Notes: generated by a model not told the origin, from the letters alone. A DNA stretch of 64,000 bases from Ananas comosus (GCF_001540865.1 NC_033621.1:23352421-23416420), one strand, 5' to 3'; counted from the stretch's first letter, positions 46,395 to 60,179 are shown. Translations and numbers: made by a program.

Positions 46395-47090
46395 TTACCT
46401 TATTACTTTTTGAACTCAATATTTTGTATTATCAGTATGATTTCATCTTGATTGCATAAAGAAAATTTAATACTAGTGTACCTATGTTGCCTAGATTACA
46501 ATAATTATATTATTACTAAGAATATAATTAATATCAAACTTTGCAATAAATGACCGTACTGCAAGTCTTTATCTTGCACATTGATTAATAATTATGACGG
46601 CCTTCCCTATTGTTTATAAGTATGAAGTTTTAGAAACTTCCACCAATGTGACCAGCTTTTTAATGCTATAAGTTTTACCAGAAAAAAATACTAAATGCCA
46701 ATACAATTTTAAAATGAACATTATTACTAAATGTACTTATAAATAATTTATTTTATGATTATTATATGTTTGCCAACTATTTTTGTTTATATTAATATCA
46801 GATAAGAATATTTTATATTTATTTAGGGCAATTTAGATAAAAAAATGACCAATATTTTGTGTATTCATCAATCATTTAGATGATTAATAACTAAGGATCA
46901 TATATTTTATAATAAGTTTTAAAAAATATTTAATAATTTAATATTAGATTGGTAATTTTTAGATTAATTTATATATTCCTTTAAAAAATATGACTATAAT
47001 TATATTTATTATTTTTTAATATTTAAATTAAATTATCCAAATTATAATATTAGTAGGGAATTGAGTATAACTTGTATATATTTTGTATTC
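46395..47090. other. AT-rich segment also found at 59055-59794
   Basis: Very AT-rich, with no gene seen. It aligns with 59055-59794 with many small indels (shared anchor words include TTGCATAAAGAAAATTT and GTGTACCTATGTTGCC). Confidence 0.6.
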
Positions 47091-47767
47091 AAACTATAAA
47101 ATAGTATATAATAATATTACTATACAGGGACTAAGTAAAAAAAATTTGTTCAAAAAGAAAAAGAGACAATTGCATACAAGTTACCGCAAATATAAACAGT
47201 TTTCTAGTGATTTTCTAACTGTAATAAATCAGAGGGACATATCTGAAAATATCAGAACTTTTGCAGGAATAATTTATAAAAATTAAACTTTATAGAGATA
47301 TATTTGTAATTTATTATGTTTGCGGGGATCTTTATGCAATTAACCCAAATAAAAATTTCAGTTTTACTAAAAAATTAAAGTTGAGGGGCCATGCGAGCAG
47401 CACGGCCCCTGCGGGCCGTGCACAGACTGCGCAGGCTGTGCGCAGGCCTGGAGCTGGCCGGGTCGCTATCGGGCCCGCAGCCCGTGCGTGCTTTATAAAA
47501 TTTCTTTTGGGTCTTTTTCTTTTTGTTTTTTGCATAATTTTTTTTTATAAAATAGATAATTGATTATTATGCATTTTCAATGGTTCAACATGCTTTTGTG
47601 ACAGATTATCATGCTAAATATCAAAAATATGAGTGACTAATGCTTAAAATATCCCAAATATTACCAAAATATAATAAAACAAATATCCAACCAAAATACA
47701 ATTAAACAAATATTCAAAATGGCTAATGCTTAAAATCCTCAATCTCTCATATAAGCATCAAAATTGT
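47091..47767. other. AT-rich intergenic stretch with a GC-rich hairpin island
   Basis: Mostly AT-rich. An abrupt GC-rich island lies at about 47385-47490. It contains a perfect inverted repeat GCACGGCCC-CTGC-GGGCCGTGC (47400-47421) followed by CTGCGCAG-type palindromes. No gene is recognised. Confidence 0.5.
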
Positions 47768-48906
47768 TTAGTCTTTTTCCTTCTTGATAAATATTTTCTG
47801 CTTGTTGCTTGACATCTGATGCTCTTCTTGCATAAAGTCATCTGCTGCAGTGCTAGAGTTTTTGCGCTTTAATGAAGTCAGTGTGTTCGGTGATGTAATA
47901 TCCGTTTCTTCATTATCGCACGTTACAGAATTGGATTCCTATAATGACAAACATATAAAAATTTATGTTAAAAAATTAAATCATATCAAATTAAACTACT
48001 TTTAATTTATATATATATATATATATATATGCTATTAAAAAATATATAGATCGACTTGAATTGTAGCATCATATTTAAATTTAGAATTGCCAATTACCTC
48101 AATTAAAATTGACTTCTTCAAAAATTCATCAGTTTTATCGTTGCTCAGTTTGTTCACTGTGTACACAGACTTAGGATGATTGATATTATTGTCTTTAATC
48201 CTTATCTTGAATAGTATTATTTTTCCTAGAAACTCATCAAGCTTTTCAGGTGCCTAGCTCATGTCACCCATCTGAGTAAAAATATTTGCTATTAGTATAT
48301 ACAAAAATAAGAAACATACTACATGTATTTATGATAAATAATACGCACTTACCAATAAAACTTGTTGGTGTAATTGCGCGGCAGTTTTTTGCAGAAACTG
48401 AACAACCTCACGATCAAATAAAATCAACGAAGCACTCCCAGACTCGTCTATCACCCTCAGTTGGACTTTGAAACTACATGCATATTGTAGGTTGTAGTTA
48501 GAAAAACATCACATTAAATCATACACGTCGAGTGTAGAAGTAAAAATTCTCACCTTAGTCCTTAGTCCAACACAAATTACCATTCTCTCACAAAATTCAC
48601 AATAAAATTCAGTTCCATCAGGAATCACCTTTTTGCTACACTTTTTGCAAGAATTGTAGTACCAGCCACGATCAGTCTCAACACTTAGAACAGTTGCTAG
48701 TGTTACACATACACAAGGCTGAAAAGATGATATATATTCAGTATTAAGAATAAGAGAATAAAATATATTAAAATGATAAATATGGATAAGATATTTACAC
48801 TTGTTTACCTGTTGGCATTCTTGAATTTCAGCCAGAGTTCTCCTTTGAGATACTTTTAGGAAGTCATCCGTTAGAGAAATAGTGGATTGAGTTGAAATTT
48901 CACTAA
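47768..48906 (-). pseudogene. RPA70-like (replication protein A large subunit C-terminal) pseudogene, truncated
   Basis: Minus-strand, multi-exon relic of a plant RPA1-like single-strand DNA-binding protein. Exons are: from 48906 to 48809, 48718-48554 (CVTLATVLSVETDRGWYYNS, CKKC and CEFC zinc ribbon), 48473-48353 (FKVQLRVIDESGSASLILFD), 48271-48098 (PEKLDEFLGKIILFKIRIKD) and 47938-47768 (basic tail with KRK, ending TAA). Each exon is bounded by GT..AG and introns are short and AT-rich. An in-frame TAG follows MGDMS in the fourth piece, and the phase between the second and third pieces is broken, so it is not functional. The 5' part is cut exactly where the duplicated block starts. Such genes are often carried by plant Helitrons, but no Helitron ends were found here. 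An (AT)n run lies at 48008-48030. Confidence 0.75.
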
Positions 48907-51900
48907 GCACATGATTACTTAGTCTCGCTTACAATCCTAAATTTTATATTTTAGTATAAATAATTGTGAAATTTACTAATTTGGATAGATATAAGGTTTA
49001 TTAGGTTAAACTGTCAGGCGGGAGAGGATAGACTCAATACTCGGATCCTTTAGAGTTTAAAAGATAGCGGAAGCGTACTGGAATGGTTCTTTTTAAAAGA
49101 AAAGCATGCCCCAGAGTATGTAGACTCAGTACTTAGTCAAGTATCTGGACGATGTCCATCTGGTTCACACAGGTACACGTGTAATCGCGGGTGTGTTTAT
49201 GGTTCAGAAGTATAATTTACACAATTTCCACCTGTATGCTCCATTCGCATCATCTGACTTTATTGTAGTACGTGTTTTATTTACCTGCATCTATACTTGT
49301 ACATGCTCCTTACCTTTAGTCAGCCATCTTGTTACAGTCTACGATATTATTCTATCTTTAGTTCTCTGTTTATTGTGTAGCTCTTTTTTGTTATCGGTGG
49401 TACTTCGCTCTTCGGCTTGCCGAGGATTGGACCCGACGCGTGGTGGAGGGGTGAGACATGGTTTATAGTTCGAGCCCCTCATACTCCACCAGCCACCATT
49501 TTTTCAGAGGTATATGGCAGGCGATGGTGTATTGGACCGAACGTGATAGGTCACGTTCGTACCGGTGGTTAACCAGATAGAGCTAGTTACCGACCAAGCG
49601 GTGTTGCGCGGTTATATGTTCTACCCTTTCTGTATTTACAGGTCGGAATGTTTCGTGTTACGTTGTTTGATGGTGATTTCAGTCTACCTTTATGACATAG
49701 TGAACAAGATGATCTCTTGTTTTTTAAAAATAAAGAAGGTTTTTAACTGTATCTTAAAGGGGCACCCTAAAATATGTAAATAGATTTTGAATTCACCGTT
49801 GTATGAAAACGCTTTGGGCGTTTTTTTACTTTCTAATCTCCAACTACCATTTATTTGATAGGTGGTGGATGGATATCTGTAGAGTGTAGAGCAAACGCCA
49901 AGCAGCTTTGACCACGATTGTAAAAGAAGTAATATTGCATTGGACACTATTTTTCGAACATGGATCGAACTTTGAGTAAAAATGATAGTAATTACCTTCT
50001 AAAATGAGTGCATTCATTATACAGATTTATGGCATAGTAGCAGTTTCCTATTTATGTCATTACGTTAGATATCGTATGCTATCTACATCTATTCTATATA
50101 TGTTCATTCAATCACAACTCATCTTGCATTCATATTTGTACGATTCCTAAGCTGAGATGAAAGATCGGCGGACAAATTCATAGAAAAAATTGTTTTGGGA
50201 CAAGGGGGCTGTTCCCCATACAGGATTTTCTTTAAAAACCGTAGGCAGCGGGTGGAGAAATTTTATTTTTAAAAAATCCAGAAGTCACATTTTAAATGTA
50301 ATATCTGACACTAAACCAAGCTAAATATACATGACTAGAAAATAAGAAGGGTAAGAAACACCGAACAATGGTCGGAAGTTTATCGGACACTCGAACGTAC
50401 CTCAGTCTCCACTGGAACCTATGGGAAGAATGCTCACCCACCTTCATTTATAATCGCCTGCACCGAGTCCTTGAAAAAAGATGGTGGGTGGCAGGGAGTC
50501 GTAGAGCGAGGAGATACGAACCAGATAACCACTGTCTCCCCTCCCAGTGCAAGCGGGCATTCCGTTACCGCGCCGAAGAAGGCGAGGAGTATCCGGATCA
50601 GAAAGCATACAACAGACGGGAACTAGATAGAGATTGAACAGTATGGTAAGATAAAGATGCCTGTATAGTAAGTGAGCTGAACAGTATCAGATGCAGGTAA
50701 ATAAAAACGTAGCTACATAGATAAGAATGTACTGAATAACATACGCCTTGTTTGCATGCGTCAAACTGCGATAAGCTCAAAGTACCAATCTGTACCCTAT
50801 TGGTCGAAGACTTGCAGGCCCATGCCACACTGCTACCTGTCCTGACTCGCAATTTTGAGCCTGGGTCAGCAAGAATACCTGCCCTGACGCAATTAGCGTT
50901 TGGGTCAGAAGCACACGACATATAGAGGGGTACCTGACGCCTCGCAATGAGAAGGCTGGGTTGGGGCAGAAGCATATACGCCTCGCGGATAAAGCCTGGC
51001 TCAGGAGTTGAATCCACATTTTCGGAAAGAACACCCTCTGTGCGTGGATCAGAACCGAGTGGTGTGCGGGTGAATGCGTACTGCAGTGGCGATCATGTTA
51101 GTATGCAAAGAATCGTCGGGCAACTAGCGCAATCGCCCTCAGGGCTCACCGACCGTATAGGCATGCAGCACGTAATGGGACGGTATGTCAAGATAGAAGT
51201 GTAGAACGGTCGACGAAGGGAGGTCATAAGTAGAGGATATGACTCGCAATCAATGTCGCAAGTATAGGCTATGACTCGAGCAAATCATTACAGGTATAGA
51301 TAATGAACTGACATCATGTCATTCAGGTTATGGATATGAACTCGACCAATCATGTCCAAGTATAGGTATGAATCGACCATCATGTCAAAGTATTATAATC
51401 TTAGAATAACGGTCGGCACTACGCGACAATCCTCAGGAACGACTCACGGTCGGTCGGACAACAGAAGTCAAGGGGGCGTCACCAGGTCACATCGAGGGGA
51501 TACAGGAACCACACAGGTAAGAATGTAGAGAGATGAACAACGTCGACAACCAGGGTCATGGAGATCACATAGCGAGATCAGACAATCAATCATAAATTAA
51601 TATAAGATAAAGTCTACTCTACTATACAATGATACTACAGCTGGCAACATTAAGTAGGTAAGTTAAGGAAACAGCATGGGTGCAAGGTCGTCAATGGATT
51701 ATTGGTAAAGAGTAGGTAAACAAGGGGTAAAGGAAACGTACACCGAGCGAGTGCACCACTTACCACGCGGCGAGGGGCGGAGCCCACTGTGTTAAACTGT
51801 CGCGCCTGTTAGTGACTGAAAAGAACATAACAGGAGTAAGGTGGGTGTTATCACTGGGTTAGTGTGTAATTCCGAAATAAAGTAACGCTGAAGGCATACC

Positions 51901-54900
51901 CCACAATTAAGCCACGAGATCGCGGTTTCCAAGGCGATTAGACAGCGAAGCCCGGGAAAACGCACCGGAACTTCACCGATCTGTGAAGCCGTCTGTTTCC
52001 AAAACCACGAGAACGATGGGTGACACCAGCGAGATGGGCTCAGCGATGAAACAAATGATCCCGGGTGATCCTTGGCTGATGAGGGTAGCTACCTTCCTTT
52101 TTTGCCACATGTAGCTTACACTAGTTTTGAGAATTTCACCCCTCGGTAGGTGAAAACGGTATCTATCGGTTGTTTGGAGAGCTGATTGCCGAAATGTAAA
52201 AATTAAAAAATATCAACAGTATTTCTCCTGAGAGAAGAATGTTGAACATTAATTGTACACCTGCAAACTGATCTTTGCTAGACTAGAATATGTAGAAATG
52301 TCTTCTGATGCCTTTCACTTATAGTGTCTATAATTGCCCCAATAGTCTGCCTGGTTGTGTTAGTTGGCACTGTTTGTGCTCCTCTAGGGACTCTCGCTGT
52401 ACATTAGAATTACTTAAATTCCGCTGGCGATAAATAGTCTGTTACTCGATCTATCAATGTTGCAGCCTTTGAGGCGGACGCAGGGAAGTGTGTGTGTCAT
52501 CAGTAGCACCATGCAGGAGCCTCTGCCCCGGCCTATATTTAACCGGGCAAGTTCGCTCGGCATATATTTCATTGTCCGGCCGGGACAGTACCGTTCCCGA
52601 CGCTTTTGATGGTCGTTTACGAAAACAGAGGGATCAAAATCAGCCAAAGATCATATAACTGGACAGAGTTTCCCTATGGCACGTCCTAGGCGTCGCAATC
52701 TGTCAAAGAGCTGAAGTGTCCAACAGAATCTATATGAATCAGATCTGGCGATAAGGCCGCCAAGTATCGATTAGACATAAAATACCAAACTTATACTCCT
52801 GATAATAAGCAAATTGAATTTACATATAAATCACCTTGTGATAGCATCACTCATTTAGTTCGTTTTGAACATTTGCTAAACTTCTCACAAGCTACACAAT
52901 CACATTATTACATTTAATACAGTTGGTCATTGTCGACTCAATTCTAAACCCCGTAGACGCGGCACCTGCATGTACTCGGGGTACTGCTATTCAGTCTCTG
53001 GCGAGCGAGCGCGGCCTATCTGGACGGCAGCTACCAACGCATTTTGTCTAGAGAACCGCCCTGCCGCTCATTGCCGAACTTGAAAACACTCCCCAAAATC
53101 AATAAAAGTTGTGCCGGGGAGAACCAACTCTATGTTCGCCAGTTGTACGGCTACCTAAAGCGGAAAGCGGCTTCCGACCAGATCTGAGATAACCTCTTGA
53201 AGGAGGTCAGCTGGCAACATCATGTTAGGTTCGAAATATAACAACAAAATATACTATTCAAATTGAATACATGCCTGCCCTCACAATATGCGATATGAAA
53301 AATCATGCAACATATGTTGATCAATGTGTTCTACATATTCTAGCTTGGCTAATCCTTAGCTCATAACTTCACTCTAAAGTCCTGATCTCCAGCACTTAGA
53401 TCTACACTCAAGGTCTACTGGCTTCTAAGGTCTCTGATACCTCAGCTTAGCCTCTTTCGACTCAGCTTATTTCAACATGTGGTTCGGCACTACGCTCGCG
53501 CTGAAAAGCGAACAAATACTAATGCCATCGCAGACCCGCTCGGAAGCGTAATCAGCAACGAGCGGATATTGTCCGCTCCGCACTATGGTCTGACACTCAA
53601 CACAGCCAAACATGCCGTTATTGCCATAACAGAGGAGTTAGGAGGGCTCCGTAGGCCGTCGGTTCTCGTGACTTAGTCGCTTCCGCGGCGGAGATCGTCA
53701 CACACGCTGAACCCGGCCTCAAGCCCAGGGTTGACACTAGCATCTCTCCGCGGCGGGGCCGGAAACAACGGTTGCACTTACCAGCGAGGGAGGACATCAG
53801 ATTCGTGTCCAATGCTGTAGAGAGGACCAGTACTAATCTGGCGGGGGGCGGAACTAATCGCAACGGCTCGACCCAACGATCAATCCAAAAGTGTTTCAGT
53901 ACACGACTCAAGCAACTGCGGGCGACAAGTATCGTACCTAACCCCCCAGCAAAATGGTTTCAGGTCAAATCCGGCGTCTTGTCACAATCCGGCGTTAAAC
54001 CATCCGCGGTGAAAGAATCGTGGCACACGCCAGGATAAGGTTCAAGCCATCGGCGGTAGATCCAATGGCTCGCCCCAGTTCCTCCCTAGTAGCAATCTCG
54101 ACGGCGAAAACTTGCCACTGCCTTAGCCGTTGGATACCAAGGGTCATCACAATTCCTGGGATTCCATCCACTTCCAAGGTCAAGGGTCCATAACAACCCT
54201 ATGCTATAAGACCTGCACAGTCCTAGGTGGCTAATACCACTACACTTAACAACCTAGGTTCAATACCACGCTAGAGTTCAAAGTCTCAGTCACGTGACCT
54301 AGTAAAGCGTATTCTATATCATTCTCTTACCTAGATGTACAACTTCTAGGCTTCACTTGTTCGACCTATGTTACCAACACTAGGTCGACTGCTACACACC
54401 GTAGAATTGTTCGACGCTACGTCACTTAGTTTAACCTATGTTCTTACATAGGTTACGTGCTACCGATCTACCTGATATCCTAGTTTCCAATCGCAGCCTA
54501 CCATAAAGTTCGCATGTCAATCAACTGCTACTTCTTCTAGAGTATCATCTAGTTCACATGCATATCTACTGCATTTATCACCAATGCTAATTTATGCCAT
54601 TTTAGATCTCTTACATCATTTATATGCATCATACTTAGCATTTTACCATCATGCTCATCTTTGTCATTTGTTAACATGCATCAATATGAATTCACTTACT
54701 AGACATTACAGGCGATCCTGTCGCTTCCGGTAAGCACAACCCACCTTAGCTGCCTCTCCGATTGCTTTGTCGACACTTGCAACGGCCTCTCGCGTACTCG
54801 ACACCCGTTTTGGCCGAATCTGTGAGAAAGGTGTGAGCTCCAACGCGCGCGCTTTGGCAGCTCCGAGAAATTAAAGTCTTCGCTTCTGTTTACGCGCTCG

Positions 54901-57900
54901 GACCAAAATCTCGCATTTTATTACGTCGACCTTCGACCTCTTCGTCAAAAACGAAGCAGGCTTGCTCGACCTTATTCTGCCGATAATCTGTCTAGACCCG
55001 AGCCCTCGGCAAGGGCATGCTCAATACTTCGGACTGTCCCTACGATGTTTATAACAAACCAGTAGGTTGTTCGAGAGCATTGGCGGTCAAATGAGCTATC
55101 AAACCGCTCAACAATGACCTCTCGAACAAACTCGCGCGCATTTCGGCTGCCGGCCTAGCCAGTGTACTATAGCAAATCACCCAAAAAATCGAAAAAATCT
55201 ATAAGGATGGGGAAATCCATCATGAGAATAGCATGCTAGGTGTCAAATAATTCCAATTGGTCAAAGATTCAATAAACCCTCTTCTAAAGATCTACCAGTG
55301 CAGAGACCTTATAAGCTTACCTACCCAAGGAGCTCTAATGGTTGAGAGAGGAAGAGAAGAAGGAATGATCTACCTCCAAGTTCTACCCTTTCTCCTCTTC
55401 TCCTTCCCTTTTTTTCACTTCTTGTTCTCTTCTCTCTTCTTCTTTCCCTTTTTCTTTCTTCACGCAGAAGAGAGACGAGCGCCGCTTGAGAGTAAGTGGA
55501 AAAATGAGTAGAGAGAGAGCAGAGAGACCCATCTCATAAACCTCTATTGTAAACAATATGCATATAAGTCCCTCAACTTCTACTTGTGGCCACGTGCCCA
55601 GAATGGGCAGGACCCACGACAGTGCCCGCGGGACCGGCGAGCGCCAAAGGCCGGAAGCCTCCTCCCTCTTGGAGGGTGCTGCCTGCCTGCCAGACCGCCC
55701 CAGCTCCACGCCGGCAGAAACCGATCTCTCACCTGCAGGGAGCGGGTGGCCTGCGGTGCCGCAAACCCTCAGCCTCGGGGGCAACCGGTCCCTCCCCTTC
55801 CTGGCGACGGGTCCCGAGAGCAACCTCTCAGACCACGGTGTCAAAACGGAGCAGAAACTGCCCAAGAGCGCCCCCTCGCAGGTTTGTAAGACGCTTTGCT
55901 CTCGGCGCGGGGACTCCAGATTCCAAAGACTTGGGTTTCGTGCACTCCGACTTTTTCGAAGGCTACTCGCCTCGACAGTTAGTCAATCCGGTGCTGGAGT
56001 GGCAAGTACAGCACTCTCTTGCGAATTTTGAGATGATTCACTTACGCCTTATTGCAGGTGGCGCCTCACGGGCTGGGAGAGGGCGCCGGGGTCGTTCGCC
56101 AGGCGCCCGAACCGCGCGCCAAGATTGCGTACGGGGTGCTCTTGGGAGGCCGCGACGGGGGGGTCGGCGTGGGGCGACAGTTACGCCGCCGACTCACTTC
56201 TCAAAATCTTCATAGGTGATGGGCCGAACATGGGCACCTCGCGGCCACCGCTCACGTCCGCCGTAAGAAGGCGCTTGAGCGCAGGCAAATACTTCTTCGT
56301 CCTAGTGTAGATGACTCCGCGGAGGCGTCACTCACGTTGTGGGGAGCGACCACCCTGCCGCAAAACATGCTAACTTAAGTGGCAGCATCGGAGAGGCGGT
56401 GGCCAAGCGCCAATGGTCGAGATGAACCGATCTTCGGGCCAGCGGCCCCGTGCATTTGGGAAGAGTCCGGGGTTCCGGGGCACGCCACAGCGCAAACAGC
56501 GACAAGTTTTCCCTGATACAGGCGTATGCAATCAATAAATAAAGAGCCGCTGTCACCAATAGGAACAGTATTCAAACATTACAGATGCTCATAAGGAAGT
56601 ATCAAAAATATAAACTACTTGCTATTAGCTACCCGCAGCTTGCCGAGTCAACGACACTTCAATGACATTTACATCTCAATTCGATTTGCACCAACCCAAT
56701 GCAATCTAAATTTTACAAGTTTATCTACAAGCTTTTACTTCTTTCCTGTCACCTGTACCGCGTGAGCGAATGATTGTCCCGCCAGTGCGCCGTACCTCTA
56801 TCTCGGCCTCTGAGTACGGCGTATCTATGGAGCTACGGTCCTGCCTCGGCGCCGCCGCGCGCTAACGTGGCAAAGCTGTAGAGATCCCAAGAACAATGAT
56901 GACTGGTGGAGAACCAATTCCATAATTCGCGCATAGGATAGGCCCAGAGACGCCAAGGGGTTTAAAAGCAAGCCCGACAATTAGGTCCAGACGGCCAGGC
57001 ACTGCGGAAATGTGTAGCTCCACATCACATTAAGGAAGACAGATTGTGAGGAACTATACTACCACTCATTAAATAGCGTGCCATGGTCCTCACCACGGCA
57101 TGTGGGTCGACTGAGGTGATTTGGCAATTCAAGGGTCCAAATTAAAAGCAATAATGTAAGCGCTTATCTTGCTGTCACGCCCGAGGCGCACCGGGAGGGA
57201 CAAAAGGCATGGCCCTCGCGAAGCGCCGAAGAGAGCGTAGCGGGAGAATGTCTCGCCGGGGAACAACTGGCCCCAACCCGTGACTCACGAAGTATACACA
57301 TATATAAGGTCTGGGTCTTATCCTTGCAACAGCAACAATATGAGATTAAGGAGCGAACCAATTACTTATGATTATCAGCAAAAAAAAAAATGTATAACCA
57401 CTAATACTAGCAAAAGCAGTAGAGAGAAAAGAACTACTCAACTAAATAAAACATAAAGGTTAAACAATAGTCCATCTGTAGTACAACAAAAAAAAAGGGC
57501 CCCGACCGAATGTGCCTGTGCTGTGTAGTAGTATCATTGGAAAACAACTCTCAACCTCTCTCAAAAGAGAAAGCGAGGGACGCGAGGAGGTAGTACCGAT
57601 CTATCAACTGCGTCCTCGATAACGAGCTAGCCGAGGCGTACCCTTTCCGCAGTCCTAGAACGTATGGCCCGAGGACTGTGGAAGGCTAGACGATGAAATG
57701 AGAGTCGATATAATAACGGAAAAAGAATTCGCCCCGCGGGCTGCCGACGGGGGGTGCATGCCTGCTGCGTGAACTATAATTTATAGTTGCCCAGTGGCAA
57801 TTACTGACTCCAGGATCAACCGGATGGCCCATCACCCACGCTCAGGCCAAAGAGAAGGTAATACACTAGTAGAATAGGCAATAATTATAACTCCCAGAAT

Positions 57901-58490
57901 TGGAAAGTCAAATAAGTGAAATGCTAATGCACAAGTTAAACGCTGACGTATATCAATCATCATGTTTGAATATGCCAATGTCGGGAGCGGGCAAGGATAG
58001 GTGGATGAATACGTCGAATTGGCAGCAAGTATGACTAAGAGCGATGAGTAATTTTTATCAATCACTACAATGCTCCCAATATCTCAGAGCCACACTATGA
58101 GTATGTCCTAAATCAGGCTTAAGCTATGATCTTATTTTAGACTTGAAGTAATACAGGTAATTTAAGAGTTATGTCCAGAATTTCAATTGTTTGGGAACCT
58201 ACAATGGAGGTGTTTTAGTCGGCTTGGCAATGGCCACAGACCTAAGTGACAGGTCTGTTTAGAGAAACTAGCTTTCAAAGTTAGTTCACATTCATATCAC
58301 ATTCCTTTAGGGAAATGGAGGATTTCCTATCTTTCCGCTTCAAGCCACAACCCCCGGGTCAATAGATCAATGGGGTTTCATGTTCTGATGTTCCCGATTA
58401 CGCCCCGAGCGATCATTAAGTTACAGGCACGGAAGTTATCTTATGTGCCTAAAGTTCTTCCCGGGTCTACGTTCAGTTTGTGGGCAAAAC
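48907..58490. repeat. 9,584-bp duplicated block, copy 2
   Basis: Second copy of 36283-45866, same orientation, offset 12,624, no difference found in the stretches compared. It starts GCACATGATTAC inside the RPA-like pseudogene and ends ...TGTGGGCAAAAC. Beyond the end both copies continue into family D LTR text, but with different error patterns. Contents are as for copy 1; no genes. Confidence 0.9.
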
Positions 58491-59054
58491 AGGTGCATAA
58501 AATACGATGACTTTTGCGAAGTTTCCGATTTGCCACCTTCGACCCCTTAGCGAACATTTCGCGTTTCCCGAAAATCCGTCCATCGGATTTTCGATCCGAC
58601 AGCGCCATCGCGTTCAGCACGACGGAGACAACAAAGCTGTGATTTCGCTTCACCTCGATCAACCACGGATTCACGACACAATCCAATCTTCTTTCCAACA
58701 TAAGAAAATAACACCTAAATACATATAAAACATGTATTTTTGGATTTTCTCGAAATCCGTGCGTCAAACTCAAAATCCAACAGCGCCAATGGTTCCAGAA
58801 TAGCTGAACCGGTCGAAACGAGCTATTGGATCGCTATGAACGGAGTCCGATACGCGTAGAAAGCCAACTCTACTCCGTGGCTTCACCGAAAAACCGGAGT
58901 TACTATTCACTTAAGTGAAATTTAAAAATCGCGTAACTTCTCCATTTTAGCTCATTTTCTCCTGAAACTTGACGAGTGCTTATGTAATTAAATTACACAC
59001 ATAAACATCGTCAACAGAGAGTTTAGTTGCACTGTAAAAATCTCAGTCCTTACA
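58491..59054 (-). mobile_element. Family D LTR start region, minus strand
   Basis: The reverse complement matches 31923-32400 (TGTAAGGACTGAGATTTT at 59054; TTCACTTAAGTGAATAGTAAC and GACGCACGGATTT downstream). It is cleaner than 45867-46394. The LTR is interrupted on the left by the duplicated block. Confidence 0.7.
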
Positions 59055-59794
59055 TTAACTTACTTATTTTTGAACTCCAATATTTCTGATATATCAGTAT
59101 TGATCATCATCTTGGTTGCATAAAGAAAATTTGATATACTACGTGTACCTATGTTGCCCATAGATATACAATAATTAATATAATTACTAAGAATATAAAT
59201 AATATCCAAAATTTGAATAAATGAGATACCTGCAAAGTCTTTTATCTTGCACCATTGCATTATAATTATGACCGGCCTTCATCCCCTACTTGTTTATAAG
59301 TATGAAGTTCTTCAGCAAACTTTCCCCACAATGTGCAACCCAGCTTTTTATTGCTATAAGTTTTACAGAAAAAAATACTAAATGACCAAAATACAATTTA
59401 AAATGAACATTATACTATAAATGCTACTTATAAAATAATTTATTTTATATTATATATGTGCCCACTAATTTTTGTTTATATTATATCAGATAGATAATTT
59501 TTATATTTATATTTGAGGGCAATTTAGATAAAAAAAATGACAAATATTTTGTATTCATCAATCATTAGATTAGATCTAATAACTAAGAATCAATATATTT
59601 TATAATAATTTTAAAAAATATTTAATATTTTAAATATTAGTAGGTAAATTTGAGATAACTTTTATATATTCACCTTTAAAAGAATTGACTGAAATATTAT
59701 ATATGTTTAATATTTTTTAAATAAGGTTAAATAAAAATAGTCCCAAAATTTTAAATATTAGTAGTGAATTTTGAGATAACTTGGTATTATATTT
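59055..59794. other. AT-rich segment between two family D LTR pieces
   Basis: About 740 AT-rich bases, homologous to 46395-47090. It lies between an LTR start on the left and an LTR end on the right, both minus strand. That order would fit a tiny internal region of a non-autonomous element, but no primer-binding site or polypurine tract is visible, so it may be ordinary flank. Confidence 0.5.
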
Positions 59795-60179
59795 TGTCAC
59801 CGCCCGGATGTCTCATTCCCCCGAGCAGCGCGACAGAATCGCGTATCACAAAGAATTTCTTTCTGTATACTGACAGCGACAACTTGTACCGTAAATCATA
59901 AACACTACTACGAAATAGTAGAAGATGCGTGTTTAGAGAAAACAGTAAGCTAAACCAATTAGTTCATAACTACATTAGTCAAATCCAACAATACAGCGTT
60001 ACTCGCCACTGTGCGAGTTAAGTACTATGCACATAAGCTCGAAGTTAATATACAATACCGCAGTAGGTGCCTCCACTGACAAAACCTATGGCTCTAGTCG
60101 CGCACGACCCTTGCCTCGATCCTGATCCGGAAGGCCTGCAGGCCCCGACCACCCCTGTCCCGCTCCCTGCCCAAACAAC
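59795..60179 (-). mobile_element. Family D LTR 3' end, minus strand, cut by gap
   Basis: It begins TGTCACCGCCCGGATGTC and aligns with 35955-36282. The minus strand carries the GATCGAGGCAAGGGT (DRGKG) codons near 60108-60122. It runs into the N gap at 60180. Confidence 0.65.

Noticed and set aside
47385..47490. Helitron 3' terminus
   Set aside because: Hairpin present, but no CTRR-T end at the right distance on either strand and no 5' TC end identified.
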